The translations under genes and the position numbers were made by a program. Under the pieces are notes generated by a model, which ran no database searches, was not told where the DNA came from, and saw nothing but the letters and a program-made list of their open reading frames with translations. A stretch of DNA of 64,000 nucleotides from AG-339-G14 sp902553315 (GTDB lineage Bacteria > Pseudomonadota > Gammaproteobacteria > Magnimaribacterales > AG-339-G14): NCBI GenBank assembly GCA_902553315.1, contig CACDKN010000001.1, forward strand, positions 248,001-312,000. Reading direction: 5' to 3'. This document shows positions 38,917-46,948 of the stretch, one piece after another; the first letter of the stretch is position 1; every line of letters starts with the position of its first letter.

Positions 38917-39324
38917 ATGCCATATTTCTTTGAATTTTTGCTTACAAATTGGTTTTTAGCGCTTCCATTAGTATTGGCGATATCTTTATTTTTTTACACA
39001 GAAAATTCAAGAAAAGCCACTAAACTTGAACCACAAGAACTTATTTTTCAGTTAAACAACAAAAATGCTTTATTATTAGATTTACGTAATGACAAAGAGT
39101 TTGCTAAAGGGAAAATTAGTCAGGCACTTTACTTAGGACCAAATTTAGAAAAATGTAAGAAAGAAATTGACAAAAATACCGATAAGCCGATTATTCTTTT
39201 CTGCCAAAATGGAAATAAATCTGAAGAGTTTTCTAAGGAATTAAAAAAATTAGGAAGTGAGGTTCTTATTCTTAAGGGTGGGATCAACAATTGGATCGCT
39301 GAAGGTCTTCCATTACTTGATTAA
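38917..39324 (+). CDS. Membrane-anchored rhodanese-like protein
   Basis: A 135-residue protein: one N-terminal transmembrane segment (WFLALPLVLAISLFFY) then a rhodanese domain. LLDLRNDKEFAKGKI and LILKGGINNWIAEGLPL are the family start and end motifs. The active-site loop is ILFCQNGNKSEEF with the sulfur-carrying cysteine. Similar anchored rhodaneses occur beside gpm or secB-grxC in gammaproteobacteria. The physiological sulfur acceptor is unknown. It is convergent with ntrC. Confidence 0.88.
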   Translation: MPYFFEFLLTNWFLALPLVLAISLFFYTENSRKATKLEPQELIFQLNNKNALLLDLRNDKEFAKGKISQALYLGPNLEKCKKEIDKNTDKPIILFCQNGNKSEEFSKELKKLGSEVLILKGGINNWIAEGLPLLD

Positions 39325-39334
39325 ATCAAAGATA

Positions 39335-40732
39335 TCAAAAATCTAATTCTTGCATCTTTCTGGCAAGAGTATTTCTTCCCCAGCCAAGTAATTTTGCAGC
39401 CTCACTTTTTTTCCCTTTAGATGCTTTTAAAGCTACTTTAATTAAAGTTTTTTCAAAAATAGGAACTGTTGAATTTAGGATATGATCTTCTCCATTTATA
39501 AGTTCTTTTGAAGCCCAAGTTTCAAGCATATCATTCCATGTTAAGTCTGGACCTTTTTTCTGAATAATTAAATCATTAGGAAGATCAGACATTACTATTT
39601 CTTGAGCAGAAGATAATACTGTTAAAGAATGACACAGATTTTGAAGTTGTAAAACGTTACCTGGCCAAATAAGATTTCTAAATAATTCTTCTACCTCCGG
39701 AGCTAAAATTTTTGGTTCAGATTTTAATTCTTCGCTATACATATTAAGAAAATAATTTGCCAATAAAGGAATGTCTTCTTTTCTTTCTCTGAGAGGCGGT
39801 AGCGCGATTCGAATTACATTCAATCGATGAAATAAATCCTCTCTGAAAGCTCCAGTTTTTACCTTATCATTCAAATTTTGGTTTGTGGCGGCAATGATTC
39901 TTACATCTACCTTTACCGGGTCAGTTCCGCCAATTCTATAAAATTCATCTGACGAAAGGACTCTTAAAATTCTTGTTTGTGTTTCAAATGGCATGTCTCC
40001 AATTTCATCAAGAAATAAAGTTCCCTCATGCGCTTGCTCGAATCTTCCCAGTTTTCTCTGAGAAGCTCCCGTAAAAGCACCTTTTTCATAACCAAAAAGT
40101 TCAGATTCCAAAAGCTCGATTGGGATGTCAGCCATATTAAGAGATATTAATTTTTTATTATTTCTCTCCGAATGCTCATAAATCGCTCTAGCCACTAGCT
40201 CCTTTCCAGTTCCCGACTCACCATAAAGGAGGACAGTACTGCTTGAATGCGAAAGCTTTCCGATAGAGTTGAAAAGATCCTGCATCACATTTGATTTACC
40301 GATGAGTTTTCCACTTTTTAAGTCGATCTCATCACCTGATTTAGAGACTTTTAAATTCTTTTTTTGCTCAGTTAGAGCCTTGCTAATTTTCTCTATAGCT
40401 CCGTTTAAATCAAAAGGCTTTGCAATATAGTCCCACGCGCCATTTTCAAAAGCTTCGACAGTTGTGTCTAAATCTGAATGTGCAGTCATCATAATGACTG
40501 GTATGTTTGGATATTCGTTTTTAAAAGTATCTAAAAGGTCCATGCCATCTCTGCCAGGCATCTTTAAATCAGTTAAAAGAACATGAGGCTTATCAATATC
40601 AAGTTGATTTACGACTTCATTTCCATCTTCAAATACATTTACATTGAAACCTGCGTCCATAAGTCCTTTTTCTAATATAAATCTTATAGACTCATCGTCG
40701 TCGGCAATCCATACTTTTTTTGATCTAGGCAT
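39335..40732 (-). CDS. ntrC: Nitrogen regulation response regulator NtrC
   Basis: A sigma-54 activator of 465 residues. The receiver domain has the acidic pocket IADDDESIR and the phosphorylation site Asp55 in LLTDLKMPG. The AAA+ domain holds Walker A YGESGTGKE, the sigma-54-contacting GAFTGA and Walker B FLDEIGDMP. A Fis-type helix-turn-helix closes the protein (KKSEAAKLLGWGRNTLARKMQ). It is paired with NtrB through an 8-bp overlap and lies downstream of the glutamine synthetase gene, in the order of the E. coli glnALG operon. Confidence 0.95.
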   Translation of the reverse strand: MPRSKKVWIADDDESIRFILEKGLMDAGFNVNVFEDGNEVVNQLDIDKPHVLLTDLKMPGRDGMDLLDTFKNEYPNIPVIMMTAHSDLDTTVEAFENGAWDYIAKPFDLNGAIEKISKALTEQKKNLKVSKSGDEIDLKSGKLIGKSNVMQDLFNSIGKLSHSSSTVLLYGESGTGKELVARAIYEHSERNNKKLISLNMADIPIELLESELFGYEKGAFTGASQRKLGRFEQAHEGTLFLDEIGDMPFETQTRILRVLSSDEFYRIGGTDPVKVDVRIIAATNQNLNDKVKTGAFREDLFHRLNVIRIALPPLRERKEDIPLLANYFLNMYSEELKSEPKILAPEVEELFRNLIWPGNVLQLQNLCHSLTVLSSAQEIVMSDLPNDLIIQKKGPDLTWNDMLETWASKELINGEDHILNSTVPIFEKTLIKVALKASKGKKSEAAKLLGWGRNTLARKMQELDF

Positions 40733-41831
40733 TTATTTCCTCTTTTAATAAATCAGATCGTTCTTCAATTGGAAGAATGATTGAAAAAGTTGTTCCTTTT
40801 TTATCACTTACACAATCAATTTCTCCATTGTGTTGAGTAATAATACCTCTAGAAATTGCAAGTCCTAATCCCGAGGTTATTTTTTTAGTTGAGACAAGCG
40901 GAAAGAAAATTGAATCTATTAAATCCTCTGGAATCCCAGGACCATTATCATTAATTTCTATTAAGCAAGCAGATTTATGAAAAGTTTTGTTAATGAACGT
41001 TTCATAGATAATTCTAGTTCTAATAATTAACTTAGTTCCCTTTTTTGCTGACTCAATTGCTTCTATTGAATTTCTTGCTAGGTTATAAAAAACTTGGGTG
41101 AGAAGATTATCATCTGCATTAATAAGCGGGATACTTGGGTCGTAATCTCTCTCAACAGATATGTTTGAACGATCTAATGAATTTACAAAGGCTGGAATTT
41201 TCTCTAAAACACTGTGAATGTTCAAAAACTTTTGGTTTAGTTGAAAATTTTTCTTAGAAATTTGATCAATGATTTTTGTTATTCGATTTGTTTCTCTTAA
41301 GATTATATTTAGAAATTCTTCACTGTCAGGATCTTCAATTTTATTTAAAAGAAGTTGAGCAGATCCTTTGATACCGCTTAAAGGGTTCTTGATTTCATGA
41401 GCTAATACTTTAGAAAATGCATTAGTTATGACATCGCCTTTAAACCGCCTTTCTCTTTTAGCTTCCAATGCACTTTTATCAGCATTAAAAAATTCAAAAA
41501 TAATATACTTTTCTCTTTTTTCAGTTTCAAAAAAATTTGCTAGAAAAGAAGCTTTTTTCTTTAAATTATTTTTTAAAAAAAGAGTAGTTATGTGTCTTTT
41601 AAGATGACCCTTATTTTCAAATAATTCCTTCAACTCCAAATCATTTTTTGGTTTTTCCGTGAAGATCTTAGACGTTTCTTGGTTTTCACTCTCTTCAAGA
41701 GTTGTGTTCAAAAAGTCTTCTGCCGATTTATTCAGATAGATTACTTTAAGATCCTTATCTGCAATCAGAATTTTTGAAGAAATTGATTCTAAGGCTTTTA
41801 TAAAAAAAGGATTTAAGCTACTCGTAGTCAT
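40725..41831 (-). CDS. ntrB: Nitrogen regulation sensor kinase NtrB
   Basis: A soluble histidine kinase of 368 residues that phosphorylates NtrC when nitrogen is low. The N-terminal 110 or so residues form a PAS domain (ISSKILIADKDLKVIYLNKSAEDFL). The dimerisation domain has the phospho-acceptor histidine in VLAHEIKNPLSGIKGSAQLL. ATP-binding boxes are NLARNSIEAIE (N), EINDNGPGIP (G1) and TSGLGLAISRGIITQH (G2). No PII protein gene is present in the window. It lies 92 bp downstream of glnA with a hairpin between. Confidence 0.93.
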   Translation of the reverse strand: MTTSSLNPFFIKALESISSKILIADKDLKVIYLNKSAEDFLNTTLEESENQETSKIFTEKPKNDLELKELFENKGHLKRHITTLFLKNNLKKKASFLANFFETEKREKYIIFEFFNADKSALEAKRERRFKGDVITNAFSKVLAHEIKNPLSGIKGSAQLLLNKIEDPDSEEFLNIILRETNRITKIIDQISKKNFQLNQKFLNIHSVLEKIPAFVNSLDRSNISVERDYDPSIPLINADDNLLTQVFYNLARNSIEAIESAKKGTKLIIRTRIIYETFINKTFHKSACLIEINDNGPGIPEDLIDSIFFPLVSTKKITSGLGLAISRGIITQHNGEIDCVSDKKGTTFSIILPIEERSDLLKEEINA

Positions 41832-41876
41832 GTAAATAAAAATAAAATAATTATCATTGATCTACTAAACGAAACT

Positions 41877-41916
41877 GTTTGAGGCCTTCCATCCAAAGAG
41901 GGAAGAACCATCAAAC
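41877..41916 (-). other. Imperfect stem-loop between glnA and ntrB
   Basis: GTTTGA / TCAAAC (41877-41882 and 41911-41916) and CTTCC / GGAAG (41886-41890 and 41901-41905) form a two-part hairpin with a 10-nt loop. On the transcribed minus strand no T run follows, so it is not a standard terminator. It could lower read-through from glnA into ntrBC or protect the glnA 3' end. Confidence 0.5.
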
Positions 41917-41923
41917 ATTTTCT

Positions 41924-42904
41924 TTACTTAACTAAAGTCCCAACAATATGAGCTAATATTTTGTAAGGATCGGCATTAGAGGCTGGTCTTCTGTCCTCTA
42001 AATATCCATTCCAATCATGCTCAACAGTGTAGACAGGGATTCTTATACTTGCTCCTCTATCACTTACTCCATAAGAAAATTCAGTAATTTTTTGAGTTTC
42101 ATGTAGACCAGTTAGCCTCATATCGTTATCAGAACCATAAGAAGCAATTCCCTCTTCATGAACCTTTCCTAGTTTTTCACAAATTCCTTCAAATAATTCT
42201 TTCGATCCACTTGATCTCATTTCTTCGTTAGAAAAGTTAGAGTGCATCCCGGAACCATTCCAATCTCCTGTTTTTGGCTTCGGATGGATATTAACGCCAA
42301 CTCCAAACTCTTCGGCAATTTTGAAAAGTAAATATCTGCTAATCCATAAATCATCGGCAGCTTTTATCCCTTTTCCAAAGCATTGGTATTCCCACTGACC
42401 AAGAGCAACCTCAGCGTTAGTTCCAGTCAAAGTTATGCCTAATTCTAGGCAAGCTTCCAAGTGAGCATCGGAAATTTCTCTACCAACAACATTACTTGCT
42501 CCTACTCCGCAATAATATTCGCCTTGCTCTCTAGGTGTGCCATCTTCCCAACCGAGTGGTTCTCCAGTTTTTGGGTCTGTGAAAAAGAATTCTTGTTCAA
42601 ACCCGAACCACCATTCATCAGTAACAACTTCAGCGGCTGCAGCCCTAAAGTTAGAGGGATGAGTTTCGTGTTCAGCTGTCTGTACTTGCGTGAGCACTAA
42701 ATCGTGACCATGAGGGTTTGAATAAGTTTGGACTGGAAGAAGAAGACAATCTGAACTTCCGCCTTCAGCTTGTTGAGTTGAGGATCCATCAAATGACCAA
42801 TCAGGCGGCGTATCTTCATCAGTAGCTTTTACTTTACTTCGCATGTTAGCTTCTGGTTGGTAACCATCTAACCAGATGTATTCATAAGTCTTAAAATCTG
42901 ACAT
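41924..42904 (-). CDS. glnII: Type II (eukaryote-like) glutamine synthetase
   Basis: Makes glutamine from glutamate, ammonia and ATP. At 326 residues it is far shorter than the roughly 470-residue GSI usually linked to ntrBC, and its motifs are those of GSII: IWLDGYQ, PPDWSFDGSSTQQAEGGSSD, WWFGFEQEFFF, GTNAEVALGQWEYQ, WNGSGMHSNFS, and EDRRPASNADPY near the end. The GSI adenylylation tyrosine region is absent, so control must be mainly transcriptional or by feedback. An AGGAG site precedes the ATG. It heads a glnA-ntrB-ntrC cluster. Confidence 0.94.
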   Translation of the reverse strand: MSDFKTYEYIWLDGYQPEANMRSKVKATDEDTPPDWSFDGSSTQQAEGGSSDCLLLPVQTYSNPHGHDLVLTQVQTAEHETHPSNFRAAAAEVVTDEWWFGFEQEFFFTDPKTGEPLGWEDGTPREQGEYYCGVGASNVVGREISDAHLEACLELGITLTGTNAEVALGQWEYQCFGKGIKAADDLWISRYLLFKIAEEFGVGVNIHPKPKTGDWNGSGMHSNFSNEEMRSSGSKELFEGICEKLGKVHEEGIASYGSDNDMRLTGLHETQKITEFSYGVSDRGASIRIPVYTVEHDWNGYLEDRRPASNADPYKILAHIVGTLVK

Positions 42905-42963
42905 TTTATCTCCTAAAAAAAATTAATCGGTCAATAATGATAACAAACCGAATGTTAAAAATC

Positions 42964-43002
42964 AGTGCATAATATGATCTTTTTTAGAACACAAAATGCA
43001 CT
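42964..43002. promoter_or_regulatory. Inverted repeat upstream of glutamine synthetase
   Basis: AGTGCAT (42964-42970) and ATGCACT (42996-43002) form an inverted repeat with 25 bp between, 60-98 bp upstream of the glnII start. TGCAC is the NtrC half-site core, but the spacing and outward orientation differ from the standard 17-bp NtrC site. No -24/-12 sigma-54 promoter was recognised between it and the gene. Confidence 0.35.
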
Positions 43003-43013
43003 AATATAGAACA

Positions 43014-43577
43014 TTACGTCATAAAATCGTAAATCAAAGGTAGATATTTCTCGAAATTCTCGAATTGATGAGATCCTTCATCCTCAACTAAAAATAATGA
43101 ACCTTTAATATATTTTAAGGTTTCTTTCTGATCCAAAACTTCATCTCCTAACTGCAAAAGAAACAACTGATTCAGAGGAATAGAGAAATTTCTAATTTTA
43201 TAGTCAAAAAGCTCTTTAAAATTTGATTTGGAAAAAAAATATTTTTCACCAGTATTGTAATTTTCATGTTCACCTATTAAATCTTTCATATTTTTCAAAT
43301 GAGACGAGACCACTGGGTTTATCAAAACACTCTTTAATCCGTATTTTTCAGCCAGATAAGCTGCGTAAAATCCCCCTAAGGAACTACCAATCAAAGAAAT
43401 CTCTTTTTTATTTTCTTCAATTATTTCTTCTAAAAACAAAATAGTCTCTTTTGGAGATATTGGTAAACTTGGAACTAATAAACCTACGGAATTTTTTTTC
43501 TTTACAAAAGATTGAAAAATTATTGCCTTGGTAGAATCAGGGGAGCTATTAAAACCGTGGAGGTATAAAAGATTCAA
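43014..43577 (-). CDS. yqiA: YqiA-like esterase
   Basis: A 187-residue alpha/beta hydrolase of the YqiA (UPF0227) family. The N-terminal LLYLHGFNSSPDSTKA is typical, the nucleophile is Ser in IGSSLGGFYAAYLAEKYG, INPVVSSHLK follows, and Asp and His are in LLQLGDEVLD and EDEGSHQFENFEKYL. E. coli YqiA has acyl-CoA and palmitoyl ester hydrolase activity. It overlaps the yqiB-like gene by 29 bp; both lie near parE and cpdA in E. coli, but those are not in this window. Confidence 0.88.
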   Translation of the reverse strand: MNLLYLHGFNSSPDSTKAIIFQSFVKKKNSVGLLVPSLPISPKETILFLEEIIEENKKEISLIGSSLGGFYAAYLAEKYGLKSVLINPVVSSHLKNMKDLIGEHENYNTGEKYFFSKSNFKELFDYKIRNFSIPLNQLFLLQLGDEVLDQKETLKYIKGSLFLVEDEGSHQFENFEKYLPLIYDFMT

Positions 43578-44004
43578 CAGATCTTCCTTCCTTGATAGAT
43601 AATTTTAAAAATTCTTCTGCAAAAGAATTCCATTGCAGTCTTTCATCTCTTTGAAATCCAAACTTTAGATTTGTTTGAAAAATATCAAGGAGACTTATAT
43701 GAAAATTTTGAAATCTCACAACTTCCCCAAGTCGTGCTTCATGATAAATCCTTAGATCTAATTTAAGTAGCTTCTTTTCAAAAGGAGATTGCATAGATAT
43801 TTTTAAATTTGATGTATATTTCGAAAAAGGTTTTAAATGGAAATAAATTTTATCTATGTGTTCATTTGTTTTTGACATGGGCAAATAAAATGAAATTCTT
43901 TTTTCTACATTTAATTCGAAAATTAATTTAGAAATTAAAATATAAATAGAGCTTTGAAGCATTTGAAGCTCTTTGAGTTTTTTATATCCTGTTTCAGTTT
44001 TCAC
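43549..44004 (-). CDS. yqiB: YqiB-like DUF1249 protein
   Basis: A 151-residue DUF1249 protein of unknown function. The block LKISMQSPFEKKLLKLDLRIYHEARLGEVVRFQN resembles the family core, with the conserved D-x-R-x-YHDA-like and E-V motif. The C-terminal QWNSFAEEFLKLSIKEGR also fits. Its neighbour yqiA is its usual genomic partner in gammaproteobacteria, which supports the assignment. It lies about 110 bp after the AlkA-like gene; that gap is very AT-rich and shows no recognisable feature. Confidence 0.78.
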   Translation of the reverse strand: MKTETGYKKLKELQMLQSSIYILISKLIFELNVEKRISFYLPMSKTNEHIDKIYFHLKPFSKYTSNLKISMQSPFEKKLLKLDLRIYHEARLGEVVRFQNFHISLLDIFQTNLKFGFQRDERLQWNSFAEEFLKLSIKEGRSVESFIPPRF

Positions 44005-44115
44005 AATTTAATTTTAAATATTATTTACAAAAATTGTCTTTTTTTTAAAAATTGTTATTTAAATATATTTAACTATCTTTTTCCTAAGTCTACTTTTACA
44101 AGAAAAATTTTCAAA

Positions 44116-44745
44116 TTAGTCATACGACGCCCATAGCACATTAGCTACTATCGATCTATAAGGTCTCCAAACTTCACTAATTTCGATCATCTTTTCTTCG
44201 CTTGGCCTAGTTTTTAGATTCTTAACTCTTTGAATTGCAACTTGTAATCCAAGGTCTTTAACGGGCCATATATCAGGCCTATCTAGGCTAGCTAACATGT
44301 AGCATTCTGCCGTCCATTCTCCTATTCCCTTGATATTAGTTAGATTTTTTAATAAGTTTTCGTCATTCATTTTATGAATTTTAGTGAGATTTAATTCTTT
44401 GGTTTTGATAGATTTAGCTAAGATTCTGCAATAATTAATTTTTTGCCCACTCAATCCAGTACTTTTAAGCTTTTCATCAGATAATTTTAAGAACTGATCA
44501 GGATTAAATATTTTCAAGTTTTTTTTAATTCTCAGAAAGATAGCTTTTGCGGAAGCAACCGAGAGTTGTTGCTCAGTTATTAGTCTGACAAGACCTTCGA
44601 ACCCTTTTGGACGTTTAAACTTTTTAAAATTAAAATTCTCTACAAATAATTTTTTAAGATCTTTATCTTTTTCAATCAAATAAAATATTTCTTTTTTCTG
44701 AGGATGACATTCAAACAGTTTTAAATGGGAGTAATCTTTTTGCAT
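44116..44745 (-). CDS. alkA: DNA-3-methyladenine glycosylase II (AlkA-like)
   Basis: An HhH-GPD DNA glycosylase of 209 residues that would excise alkylated bases. GLVRLITEQQLSVASAKAIFLRI opens the domain, LTNIKGIGEWTAECYMLASL is the helix-hairpin-helix, and the catalytic aspartate lies in DIWPVKDLGLQVAIQ. It lacks the N-terminal AlkA domain of the E. coli enzyme and resembles the short AlkA forms. The start overlaps the end of the upstream GNAT gene by 35 bp; a later start is possible. Confidence 0.87.
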   Translation of the reverse strand: MQKDYSHLKLFECHPQKKEIFYLIEKDKDLKKLFVENFNFKKFKRPKGFEGLVRLITEQQLSVASAKAIFLRIKKNLKIFNPDQFLKLSDEKLKSTGLSGQKINYCRILAKSIKTKELNLTKIHKMNDENLLKNLTNIKGIGEWTAECYMLASLDRPDIWPVKDLGLQVAIQRVKNLKTRPSEEKMIEISEVWRPYRSIVANVLWASYD

Positions 44746-45856
44746 CTTCTAAGTAGTGGTTAATATGTTTTTCTTCTCTAAGTACAAAATCATCTATAGC
44801 TTCTCTAAATCTGTCATCAGCAATCCAATGAGCTGAAAAAGTTTCTGTGGGAGAAAAACCTCTCTTAATTTTGTGTTCTCCTTGAACGCCCGGATCAAAT
44901 TTTTCGAGATTATTCTTTATGCAGTATTCGATCCCTTGGTAATAACAACATTCAAAATGTAGGCAGTCGTATTCTTCTTGGCATCCCCAATATCTTCCAT
45001 AAAGATTTTTTTTATCTCTAAAGAATAAGGAGCCTCCAACCATTTCATTATTTACTTTTTTCTTCGCAAAAACGATTACTAAATTTGAAAATAAAGTTTT
45101 TGGAAAGTTCAAAAAAAATTGCTTTGTAAGATAGCCAGAAAATCCACTTCTTTTAATATTTGTTGATAAATAAAATTTATAAAATTTATTCATAATTTCA
45201 TAATCAAGATCTTCCCCAGACAAAGTTTCTATAATCAAATCTTGCTCTTTAATTTTGTTTCTTTCCTTCAAAACATTTTTTCTGTGTCTCGACCTGAAGT
45301 TTTCCAAATAATTTTCAAAATTTTTATAATTTTTATTGAACCAAATAAACTGAGCATTTTTTCTTATACTTAGTTGAGAGTTTTCGTAAAAATTTATTTC
45401 ATCTTTTTCTGGAAATAATATGTGCCACGAAGAAATGTTATTTTTAGATGAAATCATTTTTACCCCTTCTTTAATTTTTTCAAAAAGAACAGATTTTTCT
45501 TCACCGTCTTTTAGCAGAAATCTTGGACCAGAAGCAGGCGTATGAGGAATCGAACTCACTAATTTTGGATAATAATCTAAACCATGCTGATAAAAAGCGT
45601 TAGCCCATGAATGATCGAAGACAAATTCACCCTGAGAATGACTTTTGAGATAAAGAGGCATGGCAGCGATTAACTCTTTGTCCCTTTCTATGGTTATATG
45701 AATTGGAATCCATCCTGTATTTGTTCCCACACAGTTAGTAATCTCTAAAGTTTTCAAAAAATCGTGTTTAAGAAAAGGGTAGTTTAGATCTCCTATCAAT
45801 GCATCCCAGCTTTCCCTTGAAATTTCTTCAATAGAATTATGAAAACTTATCTTCAT
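44711..45856 (-). CDS. GNAT/FemAB-like N-acyltransferase (DUF482)
   Basis: A 381-residue protein of the DUF482 / peptidogalycan-biosynthesis-like group with a double GNAT fold. Typical features are ISRESWDALI followed by PFLKHDFLKTLEIT, MPLYLKSHSQGEFVFDHSWANAF, SRHRKNVLKERNKI, SLFFRDKKNLYGRYWGC and FDPGVQGEHKIKRGFSPTETFSAHWI. The reaction is unknown; relatives may transfer aminoacyl or acyl groups. It joins ubiA upstream through an ATGA overlap. Confidence 0.82.
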   Translation of the reverse strand: MKISFHNSIEEISRESWDALIGDLNYPFLKHDFLKTLEITNCVGTNTGWIPIHITIERDKELIAAMPLYLKSHSQGEFVFDHSWANAFYQHGLDYYPKLVSSIPHTPASGPRFLLKDGEEKSVLFEKIKEGVKMISSKNNISSWHILFPEKDEINFYENSQLSIRKNAQFIWFNKNYKNFENYLENFRSRHRKNVLKERNKIKEQDLIIETLSGEDLDYEIMNKFYKFYLSTNIKRSGFSGYLTKQFFLNFPKTLFSNLVIVFAKKKVNNEMVGGSLFFRDKKNLYGRYWGCQEEYDCLHFECCYYQGIEYCIKNNLEKFDPGVQGEHKIKRGFSPTETFSAHWIADDRFREAIDDFVLREEKHINHYLEDAKRLLPFKTV

Positions 45857-46710
45857 AAAATTAATCCGCCAATATAAAAAGCCACAAACATGAGAAATCC
45901 GATTAGATTATTTTTTTTAAAAAAATTAAAACTAGAACTTGGGCTGGAAAAACTTGTCCTAATAAAAAATAAAAAGTACCCAGTTATAGTAACAAAAAAA
46001 ATAACATAAAATAAAAAATTGTATTCATAAATTAAACCTAGACTACCAAAAATAATTAAGCCAAGTAAACCAAAAGTAAAAATTGCAATTTTTTCTTTCC
46101 CTGCAAAATAGATTGCAGAGCTTCCCAAGCCAAGAGCTAGGTCGTCTTGTTTATCAGAGATTGCATAGGAGGTATCGTAAGACAAAATCCAAAAAAAATT
46201 GGCCAGCATCAAAATAAAGCAAGCAGACGGCAAAGAATTTGACGCGGCAGCAAAGGCTAATGGAATTCCTCCTGAAAAAGTAATTCCTAAAATTATTTGG
46301 GGGATCTTTAAATATCTTTTTGCAAGCGGATAAAAAACAACTAAAACAACTATCAAGCATGCAACATAAAAAGAAAGTAAATTTAACTGAAATAATAAAA
46401 TCAAAGCTAAGCATAGTAATAAAGAGAAAAGCATTAGCGCTTCATTCGAAGAAACTCTTCCGTCAGTTAAAGGTCTTGTATGAGTTCTAAGCACTTTTGA
46501 ATCTATGTCTCGATCAAACCAGTCGTTGATTACGCATCCAGCAGATCTCATAATTAAAGTTCCCATGCAAAATACCGCAAAAAGATAAATACTTGGATTC
46601 CCTTCCGATGCTAATACCAATGCTATTAAAGATGGCCATAACAGAAGCATAGTTCCTATTGGCTTGTCTAGACGCATAAGATAAAAATAGTTTTTCAATC
46701 TTTTGTTCAC
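45853..46710 (-). CDS. ubiA: 4-hydroxybenzoate octaprenyltransferase
   Basis: Attaches the polyprenyl tail to 4-hydroxybenzoate in ubiquinone biosynthesis, in the inner membrane. It has 285 residues with about eight or nine membrane segments. The first Asp-rich motif is in CVINDWFDRDIDSKVLRTHTRPL, the second in SYDTSYAISDKQDDLALG. The N-terminal YLMRLDKPIGTMLLLWPSLIAL is characteristic. It is divergent from rubredoxin, an arrangement also known in other gammaproteobacteria. Confidence 0.95.
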   Translation of the reverse strand: MNKRLKNYFYLMRLDKPIGTMLLLWPSLIALVLASEGNPSIYLFAVFCMGTLIMRSAGCVINDWFDRDIDSKVLRTHTRPLTDGRVSSNEALMLFSLLLCLALILLFQLNLLSFYVACLIVVLVVFYPLAKRYLKIPQIILGITFSGGIPLAFAAASNSLPSACFILMLANFFWILSYDTSYAISDKQDDLALGLGSSAIYFAGKEKIAIFTFGLLGLIIFGSLGLIYEYNFLFYVIFFVTITGYFLFFIRTSFSSPSSSFNFFKKNNLIGFLMFVAFYIGGLIL

Positions 46711-46753
46711 ACTGATATATTATTCAAAAAATTTAAACCGTACAGAACTTATT

Positions 46754-46948
46754 ATGGAAGAATTCAAAAAATGGGAATGCATCGTTTGCGGCTGGATTTA
46801 CGATGAGGCTGAAGGATTGCCAGAGGAGGGCATTCCGCCAGGAACTAAATGGGAAGACGTTCCACATGACTGGGTTTGTCCTGATTGCGGAGTAGGAAAA
46901 GAAGATTTTGATATGATGCCTTTAGAGGGTTCCGGGAAAAGTTATTAA
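46754..46948 (+). CDS. rubA: Rubredoxin
   Basis: A 64-residue one-iron electron carrier. Iron ligands are the two C-x2-C pairs in ECIVCGWIYDEAEG and WVCPDCGVGKEDF; the intervening GIPPGTKWEDVPHDW is standard. The start was placed at MEEFKKWEC; the longer frame from 46703 adds 17 residues not found in rubredoxins. It joins the following symporter by a TAATG overlap. Its redox partner is unknown and no alkane hydroxylase lies nearby. Confidence 0.95.
   Translation: MEEFKKWECIVCGWIYDEAEGLPEEGIPPGTKWEDVPHDWVCPDCGVGKEDFDMMPLEGSGKSY

Noticed and set aside
42905..43013. Sigma-54 promoter for glutamine synthetase
   Set aside because: Looked for GG-N10-GC of the -24/-12 type on the minus strand and found none convincing; only the inverted repeat was kept, at low confidence.
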